Assembly: GCA_023382655.1 (NCBI GenBank)
Contig: JAHDWK010000006.1
Coordinates: forward strand, 124,001-188,000
Reading direction: 5' to 3'
Length of the DNA: 64,000 nucleotides
Source of the DNA: Anaerolineae bacterium
Lineage (GTDB): Bacteria; Chloroflexota; Anaerolineae; Promineifilales; Promineifilaceae
The notes beneath the pieces were generated by a model. That model did not search any database. It had not been told where the DNA came from and saw nothing but the letters and a program-made list of their open reading frames with translations. Position numbers and translations under genes: made by a program. Below are positions 6,839-14,959 of this stretch, piece by piece. Numbering within the stretch: the stretch's first letter is position 1; the number at the start of each line of letters is the position of its first letter.

Positions 6839-8694
6839 TACTCCGCGCCACCGGTCAGTGCACACCGAAAACCGAGGTTAGCCTGAATGACACGTGGGTC
6901 AAACGAGCCACGCGCCGCCGCCCGCACCTCGTCCCGTGGCGAAAGCCAGGAGCCACCGCGCAGGGATTTAAACTCCCCATCCGTTGGCCCCATCGGGTTG
7001 GTATCCGTTGAACTCGTATAATAACGAAAGTCATACCAGTCAGCTACCCACTCCATCACATTGCCCGTCATGTCATAAACGCCCAAAGGGGAACGGCCGT
7101 CCGGGTAACTACCGACCGGCGCCGTATCTCTGTGCCCATCATTAAACGCTGTATCCCGGTTTGTTGACGGGCAGTTCTGGTCACAATAATTCAACTTCGT
7201 GCCATCAAAGGCATCGCCCCAAGGATAGCGCAATTTCAACTCCTGCACCGGGTCAAAAGAAGCGGCCATCTCCCACTCCGCCTCTGTGGGCAGCCGTGCC
7301 CCCCGCCATTCACAAAACGCCCGCGCCTGAAACCAGTTCACAAACACCACCGGATAATCATCATACGCCGGGTCACCATAATAAGCCGGGTGTGTCGTGG
7401 GGTTAGAGCGGGATGGTGCGGTGCAGCCGCCTGCCTCCACACAAAGCTGGTATTGCCCATTGGTCACTTCCGTTTCGTCCATATAAAACGGGGCCATATT
7501 CACCAGATGCATCGGCTCTTCGTCTCGCTCACCCTCCTCGCTGCCCATGCTAAAAATGCCGCCGGGCACAAAGATCATGCGCGCCCCCGTCTCGGCGATG
7601 AGTGGTTCGGGCGTGGGCGTGGGCGGCTCGGTGGGCACAGGCAGTGGCGAGGGCGTGGGGGCCAGTGAGGTCATAGCGGCCACAACGGCCGATTCAATGG
7701 TAGCCGTCGCTTCAGCCTCCGTTACCGCCGGCTGGTTGAGGTTGCTACGCAGCAAGGCATAACCGGCCAACACAATCAGTATCAGCAGCCCCATCAGGCC
7801 ATAAATGGTGCGCATTTCAATTTGACGGCGCAGTTGGGGCGTCAGGCGGGGTGGTGTGGGTTGGCCGAACTGATCGGAGGGGGCAGTGCGCCGCAGGGGG
7901 ATGGATTCAAGTTCGGCCCGGCCATACGGCCGGGCCAACGCCGCCGCAAAATCTACCACTGAACTGTAGCGCGCCTCCGGTTGAATGAACATCGCCCGGT
8001 TCGCCACCAGGGAAAGATAAGGCTCTACATCCGGGTTAATTTCACGAGCAGGCACCAAATCGGCCAGGCCGCTTTCCCGTTTTAACGCGCCGGGTGGTAT
8101 CTTGCCCGTCAGCAGGGTGTAAAGGGTCGCCCCCAGGCTGTAGATGTCGCTGGCGACGGTGACTTCCACCTGCGCCTGCTGCTCCGGCGCGCCGTAGCCA
8201 TCGGTGTGTGGCCGAACGCCCAGATCGGGCAGGCCGCTGTCCACCAGGAAAATTCCGCCGTTAGGCGTCAGACGAATGTTGGCCGGTTTGATGTTCAGGT
8301 GTAGCTGCCCCTGTTCATGCAAATAGGCCAGCGGTTTGCTGGCTTCTTGCAGCCAGGTGATGATGAGGTCGGAGGGCAGACGGCCGTACTGCTGCCCCAA
8401 CGTCCACAAATCCACGCCATCCATGTAGCTCCACACCAGATATTGCCCCACGCCTTCCAGGGCAAAATGGTCGAGCAGGCGCGGTAACTGTGGGTGTTCC
8501 AGGCGACTTAGTTGGCGGGCCTGTTGGCGAAACTGCTTTTGGATCTCTACAGAGGGATCGAGGTATTCTTTAACGGCCGTGTCCAACCCATCCACCACAT
8601 CCCAGGCGCGATACACCGCCCCATATGGCCCCTCGGCCAACAGATTGATAATCCGGTACCGTTTTTGCAGCAATTCACCGGGGAGTAAAGGCAT
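6838..8694 (-). CDS. Membrane Ser/Thr pseudokinase fused to SUMF1/FGE-like domain
   Basis: The 618-residue protein has a Pkn2/Hanks-type kinase fold at about 12-270, a membrane span near 297-315, a Pro/Thr-rich linker and a formylglycine-generating-enzyme-like domain at about 370-615 (FVPGGIFSMGSEEGERDEEP, GNVMEWVADWY, LRGGSW, LGFRCAL). The kinase keeps the glycine-rich loop (EGPYGAVY), Lys42 and APE. Its catalytic loop, however, reads HLNIKPAN (132-139) in place of HRDIKPAN, so the catalytic Asp is Asn134, and the DFG motif is DSG. It is probably inactive or very weak and may act as a nucleotide-binding scaffold that senses outside signals through the SUMF1 domain. It is coupled to the degenerate response regulator. 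Confidence 0.87.
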   Translation of the reverse strand: MPLLPGELLQKRYRIINLLAEGPYGAVYRAWDVVDGLDTAVKEYLDPSVEIQKQFRQQARQLSRLEHPQLPRLLDHFALEGVGQYLVWSYMDGVDLWTLGQQYGRLPSDLIITWLQEASKPLAYLHEQGQLHLNIKPANIRLTPNGGIFLVDSGLPDLGVRPHTDGYGAPEQQAQVEVTVASDIYSLGATLYTLLTGKIPPGALKRESGLADLVPAREINPDVEPYLSLVANRAMFIQPEARYSSVVDFAAALARPYGRAELESIPLRRTAPSDQFGQPTPPRLTPQLRRQIEMRTIYGLMGLLILIVLAGYALLRSNLNQPAVTEAEATATIESAVVAAMTSLAPTPSPLPVPTEPPTPTPEPLIAETGARMIFVPGGIFSMGSEEGERDEEPMHLVNMAPFYMDETEVTNGQYQLCVEAGGCTAPSRSNPTTHPAYYGDPAYDDYPVVFVNWFQARAFCEWRGARLPTEAEWEMAASFDPVQELKLRYPWGDAFDGTKLNYCDQNCPSTNRDTAFNDGHRDTAPVGSYPDGRSPLGVYDMTGNVMEWVADWYDFRYYTSSTDTNPMGPTDGEFKSLRGGSWLSPRDEVRAAARGSFDPRVIQANLGFRCALTGGAE

Positions 8695-8699
8695 AGTAC

Positions 8700-9059
8700 C
8701 TATTGCGGGATTTTCCGAAAACGGTGTCGTTCTGGTTCCACAACGACAAAAGCCGTTTTCAATTCATCTTCTGTATGCTTCTGTAAAACACGAAGCAACT
8801 CTCGATGACCTCTTTCGACGGCTGGATAAGGCACACGCAAGTAAATAACGCCCACTGCAATTTTCCGTACAAAAACGAGCGCCCCAAAATCTCTATCCCG
8901 TGTGACAAAAATCCTATCAGTTTCTTGCGCAATCTGAAGCAATTCGGAATCAGCAGCTTTAGCCTTACCAATTTCAGCCACACGGATAACATCATGCCCT
9001 TGCTGCCGCAAGAATTGGGCTGTCACAAAATAAACATCGTGATCAACCAGGAATTTCAT
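8700..9059 (-). CDS. DUF5615 PIN-like toxin
   Basis: A 119-residue Mut7-C/PIN-fold protein. It starts MKFLVDHDVYF, has LLQIAQETDRIFVTRDRDFG in the centre and ends with a hydrophobic strand (AFVVVEPERHRFRK). The acidic residues in VDHD and TRDRDFG are the expected metal ligands of a PIN-like ribonuclease. Its ATG overlaps the stop of the upstream DUF433 gene by four bases (ATGA), the standard layout of this toxin-antitoxin type. It is the only toxin gene in the window that appears full length. The unit lies downstream of the amidohydrolase gene and upstream of the pseudokinase on the same strand. Confidence 0.85.
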   Translation of the reverse strand: MKFLVDHDVYFVTAQFLRQQGHDVIRVAEIGKAKAADSELLQIAQETDRIFVTRDRDFGALVFVRKIAVGVIYLRVPYPAVERGHRELLRVLQKHTEDELKTAFVVVEPERHRFRKIPQ

Positions 9060-9286
9060 CCGATCAAAGCTACGTGTAGTTCTTCAGAAGCAACAACATC
9101 CATCGCATACTGAATACACGCCTGAATATCTTCTGGTGTCAACTCAGGGTAACAATTTTCGATAATCTCGGTGAACGTGACGCCATCGCGCACCAGTTCC
9201 AATACGTTTTCCAACGTGATGCGTGTTCCTGTGATCGTTGGTTTTCCAAAATGAATCTGCGGATCAATTGTAATTCTCTCGTTCAT
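9056..9286 (-). CDS. DUF433 antitoxin
   Basis: The 76-residue protein is a complete DUF433 domain. MNERITIDPQIHFGKPTITG is the conserved opening, and ITLENVLELVRDGVTFTEII with YPELTPEDIQACIQYA form its helix-turn-helix-like helices. DUF433 proteins bind and neutralise DUF5615 or other PIN-type toxins. The ATG at 9286 is chosen because AGGTGA lies five bases ahead of it; an in-frame GTG nine bases further upstream is less well supported. The pair is probably autoregulated. Confidence 0.85.
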   Translation of the reverse strand: MNERITIDPQIHFGKPTITGTRITLENVLELVRDGVTFTEIIENCYPELTPEDIQACIQYAMDVVASEELHVALIG

Positions 9287-9332
9287 TGTGTTCACCTACT
9301 TATTACCATATGGTTGAATTATAACACCGGGC

Positions 9333-9363
9333 CACCGATAACCGATTACCGATCACCGATTAC
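9333..9363. repeat. Quasi-tandem ACCGAT/ACCGATTAC words at a gene end
   Basis: Four imperfect copies of an ACCGATnA word run through 9333-9363 and encode the last residues of the amidohydrolase, including its stop codon at 9346-9348. The same word family appears at 24510-24540 near the isopentenyl phosphate kinase gene end. Confidence 0.55.
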
Positions 9364-10599
9364 GTTCTTCACCACACGGCCGTCCAACATCACCAGCACG
9401 ATACTTTCCGGCTTCTCCAACGAGCGAATGTCGGCCAACGGGTCAGTCTTGGTAATGATGATGTCCGCCAGCTTGCCTGCTGCCAGCGTACCCACCTGGT
9501 CTTGCCAACCCAGGCATTCGGCAGCTACTTTCGTCGTGGCCACAATGGATTCCATCGGCGTCATACCAATGCCACACATCAAGCCCAATTCGCGCAAATT
9601 CGTGCCGTGTTTCATCACACCCGCATCCGTACCCATAGCAATTTTGATCCCGGCCTGATACGCCTTGCCGATGTTCTCGCTGTGAATCTCAATAACCTCA
9701 CGCGCCTTTTGTACCCCCCATTCGGGCATTGTGCCCGTCGCTTCAGCAATTTCTAAGACAGCGAGAGGGGCCAGCAATGTGGGCACGAGGAAGGTTCCTT
9801 TTGCCAGCATGAGTTCAATCGCTTCCTCATCCACAAAAATGCCATGCTCAATCGAATGAATTCCGGCGCGCACCGCGTTTTTGATCCCCTCTGCGCCCTG
9901 GGCATGGGCCATCACCTTCACGCCACGCCGGTAGGTGGCTTCCTGCACCATCACCGCCAGCTCTTCCGGGCTGAACTGGGTAAATTCGGGATGGTCGGTG
10001 GGGCTGAGCACGCCGCCGGTGGAGCAAACCTTGATCACATCAGCCCCCGCCCGCAAAATTTCGCGCACTTTGCGGCGCACATTATCCACGCCATCCACAA
10101 TGCCGGACGGCCGTCCCGGTGTTTCGGCAAATAACGTCAAATCCGCCCCCGACGGCAGCCAGCTATCCCCATGCCCGCCGGTAATAGACAGCACCGTAAT
10201 ACTGATTTGCATTCTTGGCCCCAACACCAACCCCTGCGCCGCTGCCTGTTTCATACCCAAATCCGCGCCACCGGCGTCACGCACACTGGTAACACCTGCT
10301 TCAACTGTGCGTTTCATGCGATCAATCGCCTGGTAGTAATTCAGCGAAAAGGGGGTGGTCATCATTTGCATGGGGTTGATACCCTCAAAGACAAGGTGGA
10401 CATGGGTATCAACAAGGCCGGGCAAGATGGTCCCGCCCTGGGCGTCTAGCATCTGGATGGCGGCGTCGGGCAAAGGGATGTCGGTTTTGCGACCAACGGC
10501 CGTAATCCGTTCATCCCGCACCAATACAGCGCCATTAGGAATGGGGTCACGGCCGTTGCCATCAATCAACGTGCCATTGTGAATCAGTGTATAAGCCAT
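9346..10599 (-). CDS. Metal-dependent amidohydrolase (imidazolonepropionase/prolidase-like)
   Basis: A 417-residue TIM-barrel amidohydrolase. The N-terminal HxH metal motif is His66/His68 (LPGLVDTHVHL). Further ligands are seen in VIKVCSTGG (candidate carboxylated lysine), KVMAHAQG, SIEHG and GTDAG. The C-terminal beta-sandwich closes with GTLAAGKLADIII and VLVMLDGRVVKN. These features place it with the Xaa-Pro dipeptidase and imidazolonepropionase-like amidohydrolases, which cleave cyclic amides or peptides. The absence of other histidine-degradation genes beside it argues against a specific role in that pathway, although ftcD lies about 16 kb away. It has no signal peptide and should be cytoplasmic. 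Confidence 0.87.
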   Translation of the reverse strand: MAYTLIHNGTLIDGNGRDPIPNGAVLVRDERITAVGRKTDIPLPDAAIQMLDAQGGTILPGLVDTHVHLVFEGINPMQMMTTPFSLNYYQAIDRMKRTVEAGVTSVRDAGGADLGMKQAAAQGLVLGPRMQISITVLSITGGHGDSWLPSGADLTLFAETPGRPSGIVDGVDNVRRKVREILRAGADVIKVCSTGGVLSPTDHPEFTQFSPEELAVMVQEATYRRGVKVMAHAQGAEGIKNAVRAGIHSIEHGIFVDEEAIELMLAKGTFLVPTLLAPLAVLEIAEATGTMPEWGVQKAREVIEIHSENIGKAYQAGIKIAMGTDAGVMKHGTNLRELGLMCGIGMTPMESIVATTKVAAECLGWQDQVGTLAAGKLADIIITKTDPLADIRSLEKPESIVLVMLDGRVVKNVIGDR

Positions 10600-10716
10600 G
10601 GGAAATTCTCCTTTTCTCCTGCACAGTTTTCCGTTTCCAGTTTACCGGATGTTCCTGACCCTGACGAGAAACATGGTTACGAGGTCGCAATCCCGATTAG
10701 GAAAGAGGTGCTTCCA

Positions 10717-10725
10717 TGTTATACT
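10717..10725 (+). promoter_or_regulatory. Extended -10 promoter for a possibly leaderless mRNA
   Basis: TGTTATACT (TGn plus TATACT) ends six bases before the ATG at 10732. Transcription would begin at or next to the start codon, so the mRNA would have no leader. No clear -35 is visible. Confidence 0.45.
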
Positions 10726-10731
10726 TTGCAC

Positions 10732-10953
10732 ATGGAAACATCGGATGTCAGGGCATATGTTGAACGGTGGAAAGCCGTTGCCGAAATTAAGCAGCAAGAG
10801 TTGCAAGCAGCTTCTCCGGCAGAAAATTGGCGGCGTCTCAATACCATCAAACAGCGTGCATCTCGGCTGGGTATTACGCGGGGGAATGACGATGGGGAAA
10901 TGGAACTTTTTTTGTTATGGGCCAGGTTAAAGATACAGTATGACTCAAACTGA
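10732..10953 (+). CDS. Small protein paired with nucleotidyltransferase-type gene, possible antitoxin
   Basis: A 73-residue charged, helical protein (METSDVRAYVERWKAVAEI, then RRLNTIKQRASRLGI). No known domain is recognisable. It overlaps the downstream nucleotidyltransferase remnant by 14 bases, the layout expected for a small antitoxin or accessory subunit ahead of a nucleotidyltransferase toxin. It appears intact, unlike its partner. The start is set by the extended -10 element six bases upstream; a longer in-frame reading would run back through the promoter. The function is inferred from arrangement only. Confidence 0.6.
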   Translation: METSDVRAYVERWKAVAEIKQQELQAASPAENWRRLNTIKQRASRLGITRGNDDGEMELFLLWARLKIQYDSN

Positions 10954-11302
10954 AAAACGTGGCCCATTCCACGACCCGCTTGAATCTCTGGAAAGGCTTT
11001 TATCCCAATTTGATGATCAAGGGGTAGGCGTTCTACCCTTCGAGCAAGAAATGGTAGCCAGGAGCATTGTCCATGAGATTGATACGGCCCTAAAAATTCG
11101 TCTACCTACACCAGAAGATTTAATCATCATGAAAGCTGTTGCCCACCGGCCAAAGGATTTGTTGGATATACAAGGGATCATTCAAAGCCACCCTCACTTG
11201 GACCGAGAACGGATTCAAGATTGGGTTACTCAATTTGCTGACCTCTTAGAAATGCCGGAACTTTGGGATGATATAGCCCACTTCTTTACTACACCGCGAT
11301 GA
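10940..11302 (+). pseudogene. Nucleotidyltransferase-type protein with catalytic core missing
   Basis: The 120-codon frame begins MTQTEKRGPFHDPLESLERL and reads LLSQFDDQGV, where relatives continue into the glycine-rich nucleotidyltransferase core (GG followed by DxD). Here it passes at once into GVLPFEQEMVARS and the C-terminal signature LPTPEDLIIMKAVAHRPKDL. No GG(S)x7-13DxD motif is present. The junction keeps the frame, so a shortened protein could still be made, but it would be catalytically dead. This is the second locus in the window with this type of loss; the first is at 3761-4108 in a different subfamily. Its stop overlaps the next gene by four bases. Confidence 0.68.
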
Positions 11303-12168
11303 AAACACCATTGAGCAAAGCTTTATGGCGCATTTATAACCGGGCGACACGGCCGTACCCCTGGCAACTACACGATGGCAACCTGCCCTGGGACGACCCC
11401 GCCTTCTCGGCGCGGATGCTGCGTGAACACCTGGATGAGTCACATGGGGCGGCCTCACGCCAGGCGGCTGAACGCGCACAACAAATTGAGTGGCTATGGA
11501 AAGCCCTGGCCTTACAGCCCGGCAATCGCCTGCTGGACATCACCTGTGGGCCTGGCCTGTATGCGGTGGAATTTGCCCGGCGCGGCTGCCACGTCACCGG
11601 CATTGATTTTGGCCCGGCTGCTATTGCCTATGCGCAGGAATTGGCAGCCGCGCCGGGCGTGGCCGACCGCTGTACCTTCATCCAGCAAGATGTGCGCCAG
11701 ATGGCACTGGACGGGGCCGGTTTTGACGCGGCCTTGCTGCTTTACGGCCAACTGGCGGTAATGCCCAAAACGGATGCCCAAGATGTATTGGCGCGGGCAG
11801 CGCGGGCGCTGCGTCCCGGCGGACGCCTGTGCGTAGAACTGCTCAACCCGATCAGGGTTGACAGGAAAGAAAGCAGTTGGTGGTTTACGGATGATACCGG
11901 CCTATGGGGAGACGCGCCGTTTTTGCATCTGGGGGAGCGGTTCTGGCTGGAGGAAGAGCAGGTTTCGGTGGAACGTTACCAGATTTTGCACCTGGAAACG
12001 GGCGAACTAGATGTGGTGGAGTTATGCGACCAGGTGTACCAGCCGGAGGAAGTGGTGGGGATGCTACGGGCGGCGGGTTTTACGGCCGTGACCACCCACC
12101 CCGCCTGGGACAATCTACCCTTCTATGATGCTGGCGAATGGATGGTGTATACGGCCGTGAGGGGGTGA
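11299..12168 (+). CDS. SAM-dependent class I methyltransferase
   Basis: A 289-residue protein with a Rossmann methyltransferase core. The SAM-binding motif I is LLDITCGPGLYAVEFARRG (about 75-93), motif II is VTGIDFG, and post-motifs include FDAALLLYGQLAVM and LRPGGRLCVELLNP. The C-terminal 100 residues (ESSWWFTDDTGLWGDAPF and after) are typical of small-molecule or SmtA-like methyltransferases, and no substrate can be named. The ATG overlaps the preceding nucleotidyltransferase remnant by four bases, so it is likely translated from the same mRNA. A hairpin overlaps its stop codon. Confidence 0.85.
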   Translation: MKTPLSKALWRIYNRATRPYPWQLHDGNLPWDDPAFSARMLREHLDESHGAASRQAAERAQQIEWLWKALALQPGNRLLDITCGPGLYAVEFARRGCHVTGIDFGPAAIAYAQELAAAPGVADRCTFIQQDVRQMALDGAGFDAALLLYGQLAVMPKTDAQDVLARAARALRPGGRLCVELLNPIRVDRKESSWWFTDDTGLWGDAPFLHLGERFWLEEEQVSVERYQILHLETGELDVVELCDQVYQPEEVVGMLRAAGFTAVTTHPAWDNLPFYDAGEWMVYTAVRG

Positions 12169-12215
12169 CACAGTGAATGGGTAATACATCCACCTTGTCA
12201 CCCGTTCACCGTGTC
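12166..12215. repeat. Hairpin overlapping the methyltransferase stop codon
   Basis: GACACAGTGAATGGGT (12167-12182) pairs with ACCCGTTCACCGTGTC (12200-12215) with two mismatches. The left arm includes the last two bases of the stop codon. No T-run follows. The right arm reaches the -35 region of the next promoter. Confidence 0.6.
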
Positions 12216-12232
12216 GCCTTGTCGGGTATAAT
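12205..12232 (+). promoter_or_regulatory. Promoter of the KdpD-like kinase gene, probably leaderless
   Basis: TTCACC (12205-12210), a 16-base spacer and a consensus TATAAT (12227-12232) lie only eight bases before the ATG at 12241. The expected transcription start falls on or just before the start codon, and no ribosome-binding site is present. Confidence 0.6.
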
Positions 12233-12240
12233 GCCTGTTT

Positions 12241-13653
12241 ATGCTGCAAGAAACATCCGGTTTTCGTCCCCTCACGCGGGCACTTATCGCCACCGGGCTG
12301 GTCATCCTGGTAACAGTCCCCTTATGGTACATCCGTGACCGGCTGACCCTGGCTAACTTCTCGCTCATTTACCTGCTGCTCACTTTCATCATTGCCATCT
12401 GGTTAGGCACACTCCCCTCGTTAATTGCCTCTTTCCTCAGTTTTTTTTGTTTCAATTTCTTCCTGATCAAACCTTACTACACCCTGGCGGTACAAGACCC
12501 ACGGGAACTGCTCGATTTATTCATCTATCTGGTCGTCGCTATTATCACCGGCCAACTGACAGCTTACGCTCGCCGCCAGGCCGAAGATGCCCGTCGCCGC
12601 GCCGAAGAGCAGAATGTCCTGTACGAACTCAGCAGCGCCTTCAACCGGTTGAATGACCGGGCGGAGATTTACCAGGGATTGCGCCAGACTGTGACCGCCA
12701 ATCTGCCTATCATTGACTGCACCATCTTGCCCTCGCCCCAAACATCTCCCCCAAATGCCAATCAAACCACCATGTATCTGCTCATCAGCTTGAATGAACT
12801 GGTATATGGTTCCCTGCGGGTGACGTTCGCTGTACCACCCACGGAATCACAGCGGCATTTTTTAATGGCCTGTGCCGTGCAGGCAGCGATGGCGTTGCAT
12901 CGTATTGAACTGGCTGAAAATGTACAACGCACGCAGGCTATTGAAGAGGCTGACCGGCTGAAAACCACCTTGCTGCACGCCGTTTCCCATGATTTGCGCA
13001 CGCCGATCACCATCATCAAAACGGCCGCTAGCAATATACAATCCCTACGCAGCCAGCTTTCCCTGGCGGAAAAAGAAGAAATGACCCAGGTGATTATGCA
13101 AGAAGCAGATCACCTGGACAGACTGGTAGGCAATTTGTTGGACATGTCTCGTTTGCAGGCGGGGGCGTTGGCGCTGCATGAAGATTGGACGGCCGTATCC
13201 GAAATTGCCGGTGATGTGGCCGCCCTGGCCTACCAGCGTCACCAGACCACCCGTATTCATCTGGATTTTCCCGACGACCTGCCGCTGGTGCGCTGTGATT
13301 ATGGGCTGATGCTCCAGGCGCTGGGTAACATCACCAATAATGTGCTGCGCTATGAACCGGCCGACAGTCAGGTGGTGATTCGGGGCAGTTTTGACGAACA
13401 GGAAGTCTGGCTGACCGTCGTTAACCATGGCCCCACCATTCCGCCGGAAGAAAAGGAGCAAATCATGGAACCGTTTTATCATGGGCCAGATGGGCATGTG
13501 GGATTGGGACTGGCAATCAGCAAGGGCATTGTGGAAGCGCATCACGGCCGTATATGGGTGGAAGATACGCCAGGTGGTGGGGCCACCTTTGTCATTGCTC
13601 TCCCTCGACCACAGGCAATAGGTGAAAGCAATGTTGATCTTGATCGTGGATGA
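12241..13653 (+). CDS. KdpD-like sensor histidine kinase (DUF4118) lacking N-terminal KdpD and USP domains
   Basis: The 470-residue protein opens with four close membrane spans (about 12-100), including ASFLSFFCFNFFLIKPYYT, the DUF4118 hallmark of KdpD. A degenerate GAF-like region (about 130-230) follows. The HisKA helix has LLHAVSHDLRTPITIIKTAA with His250, and the ATPase domain has N-box ALGNITNNVLRY and G-box GHVGLGLAISKGI. Full KdpD also has an N-terminal KdpD domain and a universal-stress domain; these are absent here. A USP-like protein is instead encoded separately downstream. It likely senses potassium or ionic state and phosphorylates the response regulator whose gene overlaps its 3' end. 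Confidence 0.88.
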   Translation: MLQETSGFRPLTRALIATGLVILVTVPLWYIRDRLTLANFSLIYLLLTFIIAIWLGTLPSLIASFLSFFCFNFFLIKPYYTLAVQDPRELLDLFIYLVVAIITGQLTAYARRQAEDARRRAEEQNVLYELSSAFNRLNDRAEIYQGLRQTVTANLPIIDCTILPSPQTSPPNANQTTMYLLISLNELVYGSLRVTFAVPPTESQRHFLMACAVQAAMALHRIELAENVQRTQAIEEADRLKTTLLHAVSHDLRTPITIIKTAASNIQSLRSQLSLAEKEEMTQVIMQEADHLDRLVGNLLDMSRLQAGALALHEDWTAVSEIAGDVAALAYQRHQTTRIHLDFPDDLPLVRCDYGLMLQALGNITNNVLRYEPADSQVVIRGSFDEQEVWLTVVNHGPTIPPEEKEQIMEPFYHGPDGHVGLGLAISKGIVEAHHGRIWVEDTPGGGATFVIALPRPQAIGESNVDLDRG

Positions 13654-14323
13654 CGAGCAGCAAATTCGCAAACTGCTGCAAACAGGGCTGACCGGCTATG
13701 GCTACCAGGTGATCACAGCCGCAAATGGGTCCGAGGCGCTCACGGCCGTAGCCCAACGCCACCCCGATCTGGTCATCCTGGACATTGCTCTGGGCAACGA
13801 CCCAGATGGCCTGGAAGTCTGCCGCCGTCTGCGCGAATGGAGCCAGGTGCCCATCATCATGCTTTCTGTGCGCGGCGACGAGCGCACCAAAGTACAGGCA
13901 TTGGACGCCGGCGCCGACGATTACCTCACCAAACCCTTTAGCATGGAGGAACTGCGCGCCCGCGTGCAAGCCGTTTTGCGGCGAGTCTCGCTGGAACCAA
14001 CATCATCGCCGGCCGCCACCATCACCGTTGGCGACCTGTTCATAGACCTGGCAAACCGCACCGTTAAACTGGCCGGTGAGGAAATTCATTTCACCCCTAT
14101 CGAATATGACATCCTGCGCCTGTTAGCCACCCATCCGGGCAAGATCATGACCCATCGCGCCATTCTCGCCCAGGTCTGGGGCAGCGACTATGCCGACATG
14201 ACCCACTACGTCCGCATCTACATTAACCAGATACGCAAGAAACTACGCGAAGACCCCGCCGCCAATGTCCGCTACATTTTGAACGAGCCAGGCATCGGCT
14301 ACCGCTTTGTAGACCTGGATTGA
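13631..14323 (+). CDS. KdpE-like OmpR-family response regulator
   Basis: The receiver has ILIVDDEQQ at the start, the phospho-acceptor Asp51 in LVILDIALG and the lysine in YLTKPFSMEEL. The C-terminal winged helix reads FTPIEYDILRLLATHPGKI, then MTHYVRIYINQIRKKL and NEPGIGYRF. The ATG at 13631 is preferred because AGGTGA stands five bases upstream; a GTG at 13622 is also in frame. The gene overlaps the kinase gene by 23 bases, so the two are translationally coupled partners. Spaced TTTACRC boxes after its stop codon may be its binding sites ahead of the USP and transporter genes. Confidence 0.9.
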   Translation: MLILIVDDEQQIRKLLQTGLTGYGYQVITAANGSEALTAVAQRHPDLVILDIALGNDPDGLEVCRRLREWSQVPIIMLSVRGDERTKVQALDAGADDYLTKPFSMEELRARVQAVLRRVSLEPTSSPAATITVGDLFIDLANRTVKLAGEEIHFTPIEYDILRLLATHPGKIMTHRAILAQVWGSDYADMTHYVRIYINQIRKKLREDPAANVRYILNEPGIGYRFVDLD

Positions 14324-14329
14324 TCCCCC

Positions 14330-14381
14330 TTTACACAATCTTTACGCCCGGTAAATCTTCCCTGACACGATTTTTACGCCC
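14330..14381. promoter_or_regulatory. Three TTTACRC direct repeats, candidate response-regulator sites
   Basis: TTTACAC (14330), TTTACGC (14341) and TTTACGC (14373) stand in the same orientation with start-to-start distances of 11 and 32 bases. OmpR/PhoB-type regulators bind direct repeats on an 11-base period. The cluster lies between the KdpE-like gene and the USP-like gene. Confidence 0.35.
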
Positions 14382-14406
14382 CGTCACTTAAGCTAACTTC
14401 TGGTAA

Positions 14407-14438
14407 GACCTTAAGGGTTTTTAGAAACCCTTAGGGTC
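14407..14438. repeat. Hairpin of GACCCTAAGGGTTT family, copy 1
   Basis: GACCTTAAGGGTTT (14407-14420) pairs with AAACCCTTAGGGTC (14425-14438) with one mismatch and a four-base loop. A second copy lies at 45581-45612. This copy ends 13 bases before the USP-like start codon, just ahead of its AGGAG ribosome-binding site. Confidence 0.8.
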
Positions 14439-14451
14439 TCAGGAGTTGGCT

Positions 14452-14952
14452 ATGAACACATCTCGACTGATGATCGTGATGGGCGAAACAAAGTGGACGT
14501 TGGCCGCGCTGCATCTGGCCTGCGCCATGTCGCGCCGCGACCAGGCGGAACTGCTGTTGCTGAAAATGATACCCGTGCGCCATCCCCTGCTGCTAGGCAC
14601 ACCGGGCGGCTCGTTGAGCTTTACACCGGAAGACGCCCAGGCGTTGGCCAATATGGCGGCGACAGCCGAAGACTACAGCATCTCGCTGGAAGTTCGCCAC
14701 TGCCAATATGCCAATTACTGGAATGCGGTGGCGGATGCAGCGGGGCAGTTGGGGGTCACGGCCGTGCTCATCCACATTCCCCCTTCCCCCATCCCCTATT
14801 GGCGTGATTTGCGCCGCCGGTGGCTGCGCCGCCAATTGGCCCGGCAGCGCCAACTACTCCTCACCCTGGATGACCTGACGCCTTCCCTCACCTGGACGCC
14901 CACCATCACCCTGCCAGATGACATGGCTACCACATTGAATCCACATCCTTGA
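14452..14952 (+). CDS. Universal-stress-protein-like protein
   Basis: A 166-residue protein with an alternating beta-alpha pattern (RLMIVMGETKWTLAALHLAC, then QAELLLLKMIPV, VTAVLIHIPPSPI), as in USP-family or KdpD/APC-associated USP domains. The GxxGx9G(S/T) ATP motif of classical UspA proteins is not present. The C-terminal 60 residues are rich in Arg and hydroxy residues. The ATG at 14452 is set by AGGAG six bases upstream. It sits between a KdpD-like kinase that lacks its USP domain and a KimA-like transporter that carries a cytoplasmic domain, so it may be the detached sensory or regulatory part of the system. This is an inference from order. Confidence 0.6.
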   Translation: MNTSRLMIVMGETKWTLAALHLACAMSRRDQAELLLLKMIPVRHPLLLGTPGGSLSFTPEDAQALANMAATAEDYSISLEVRHCQYANYWNAVADAAGQLGVTAVLIHIPPSPIPYWRDLRRRWLRRQLARQRQLLLTLDDLTPSLTWTPTITLPDDMATTLNPHP

Positions 14953-14959
14953 TAAATAA

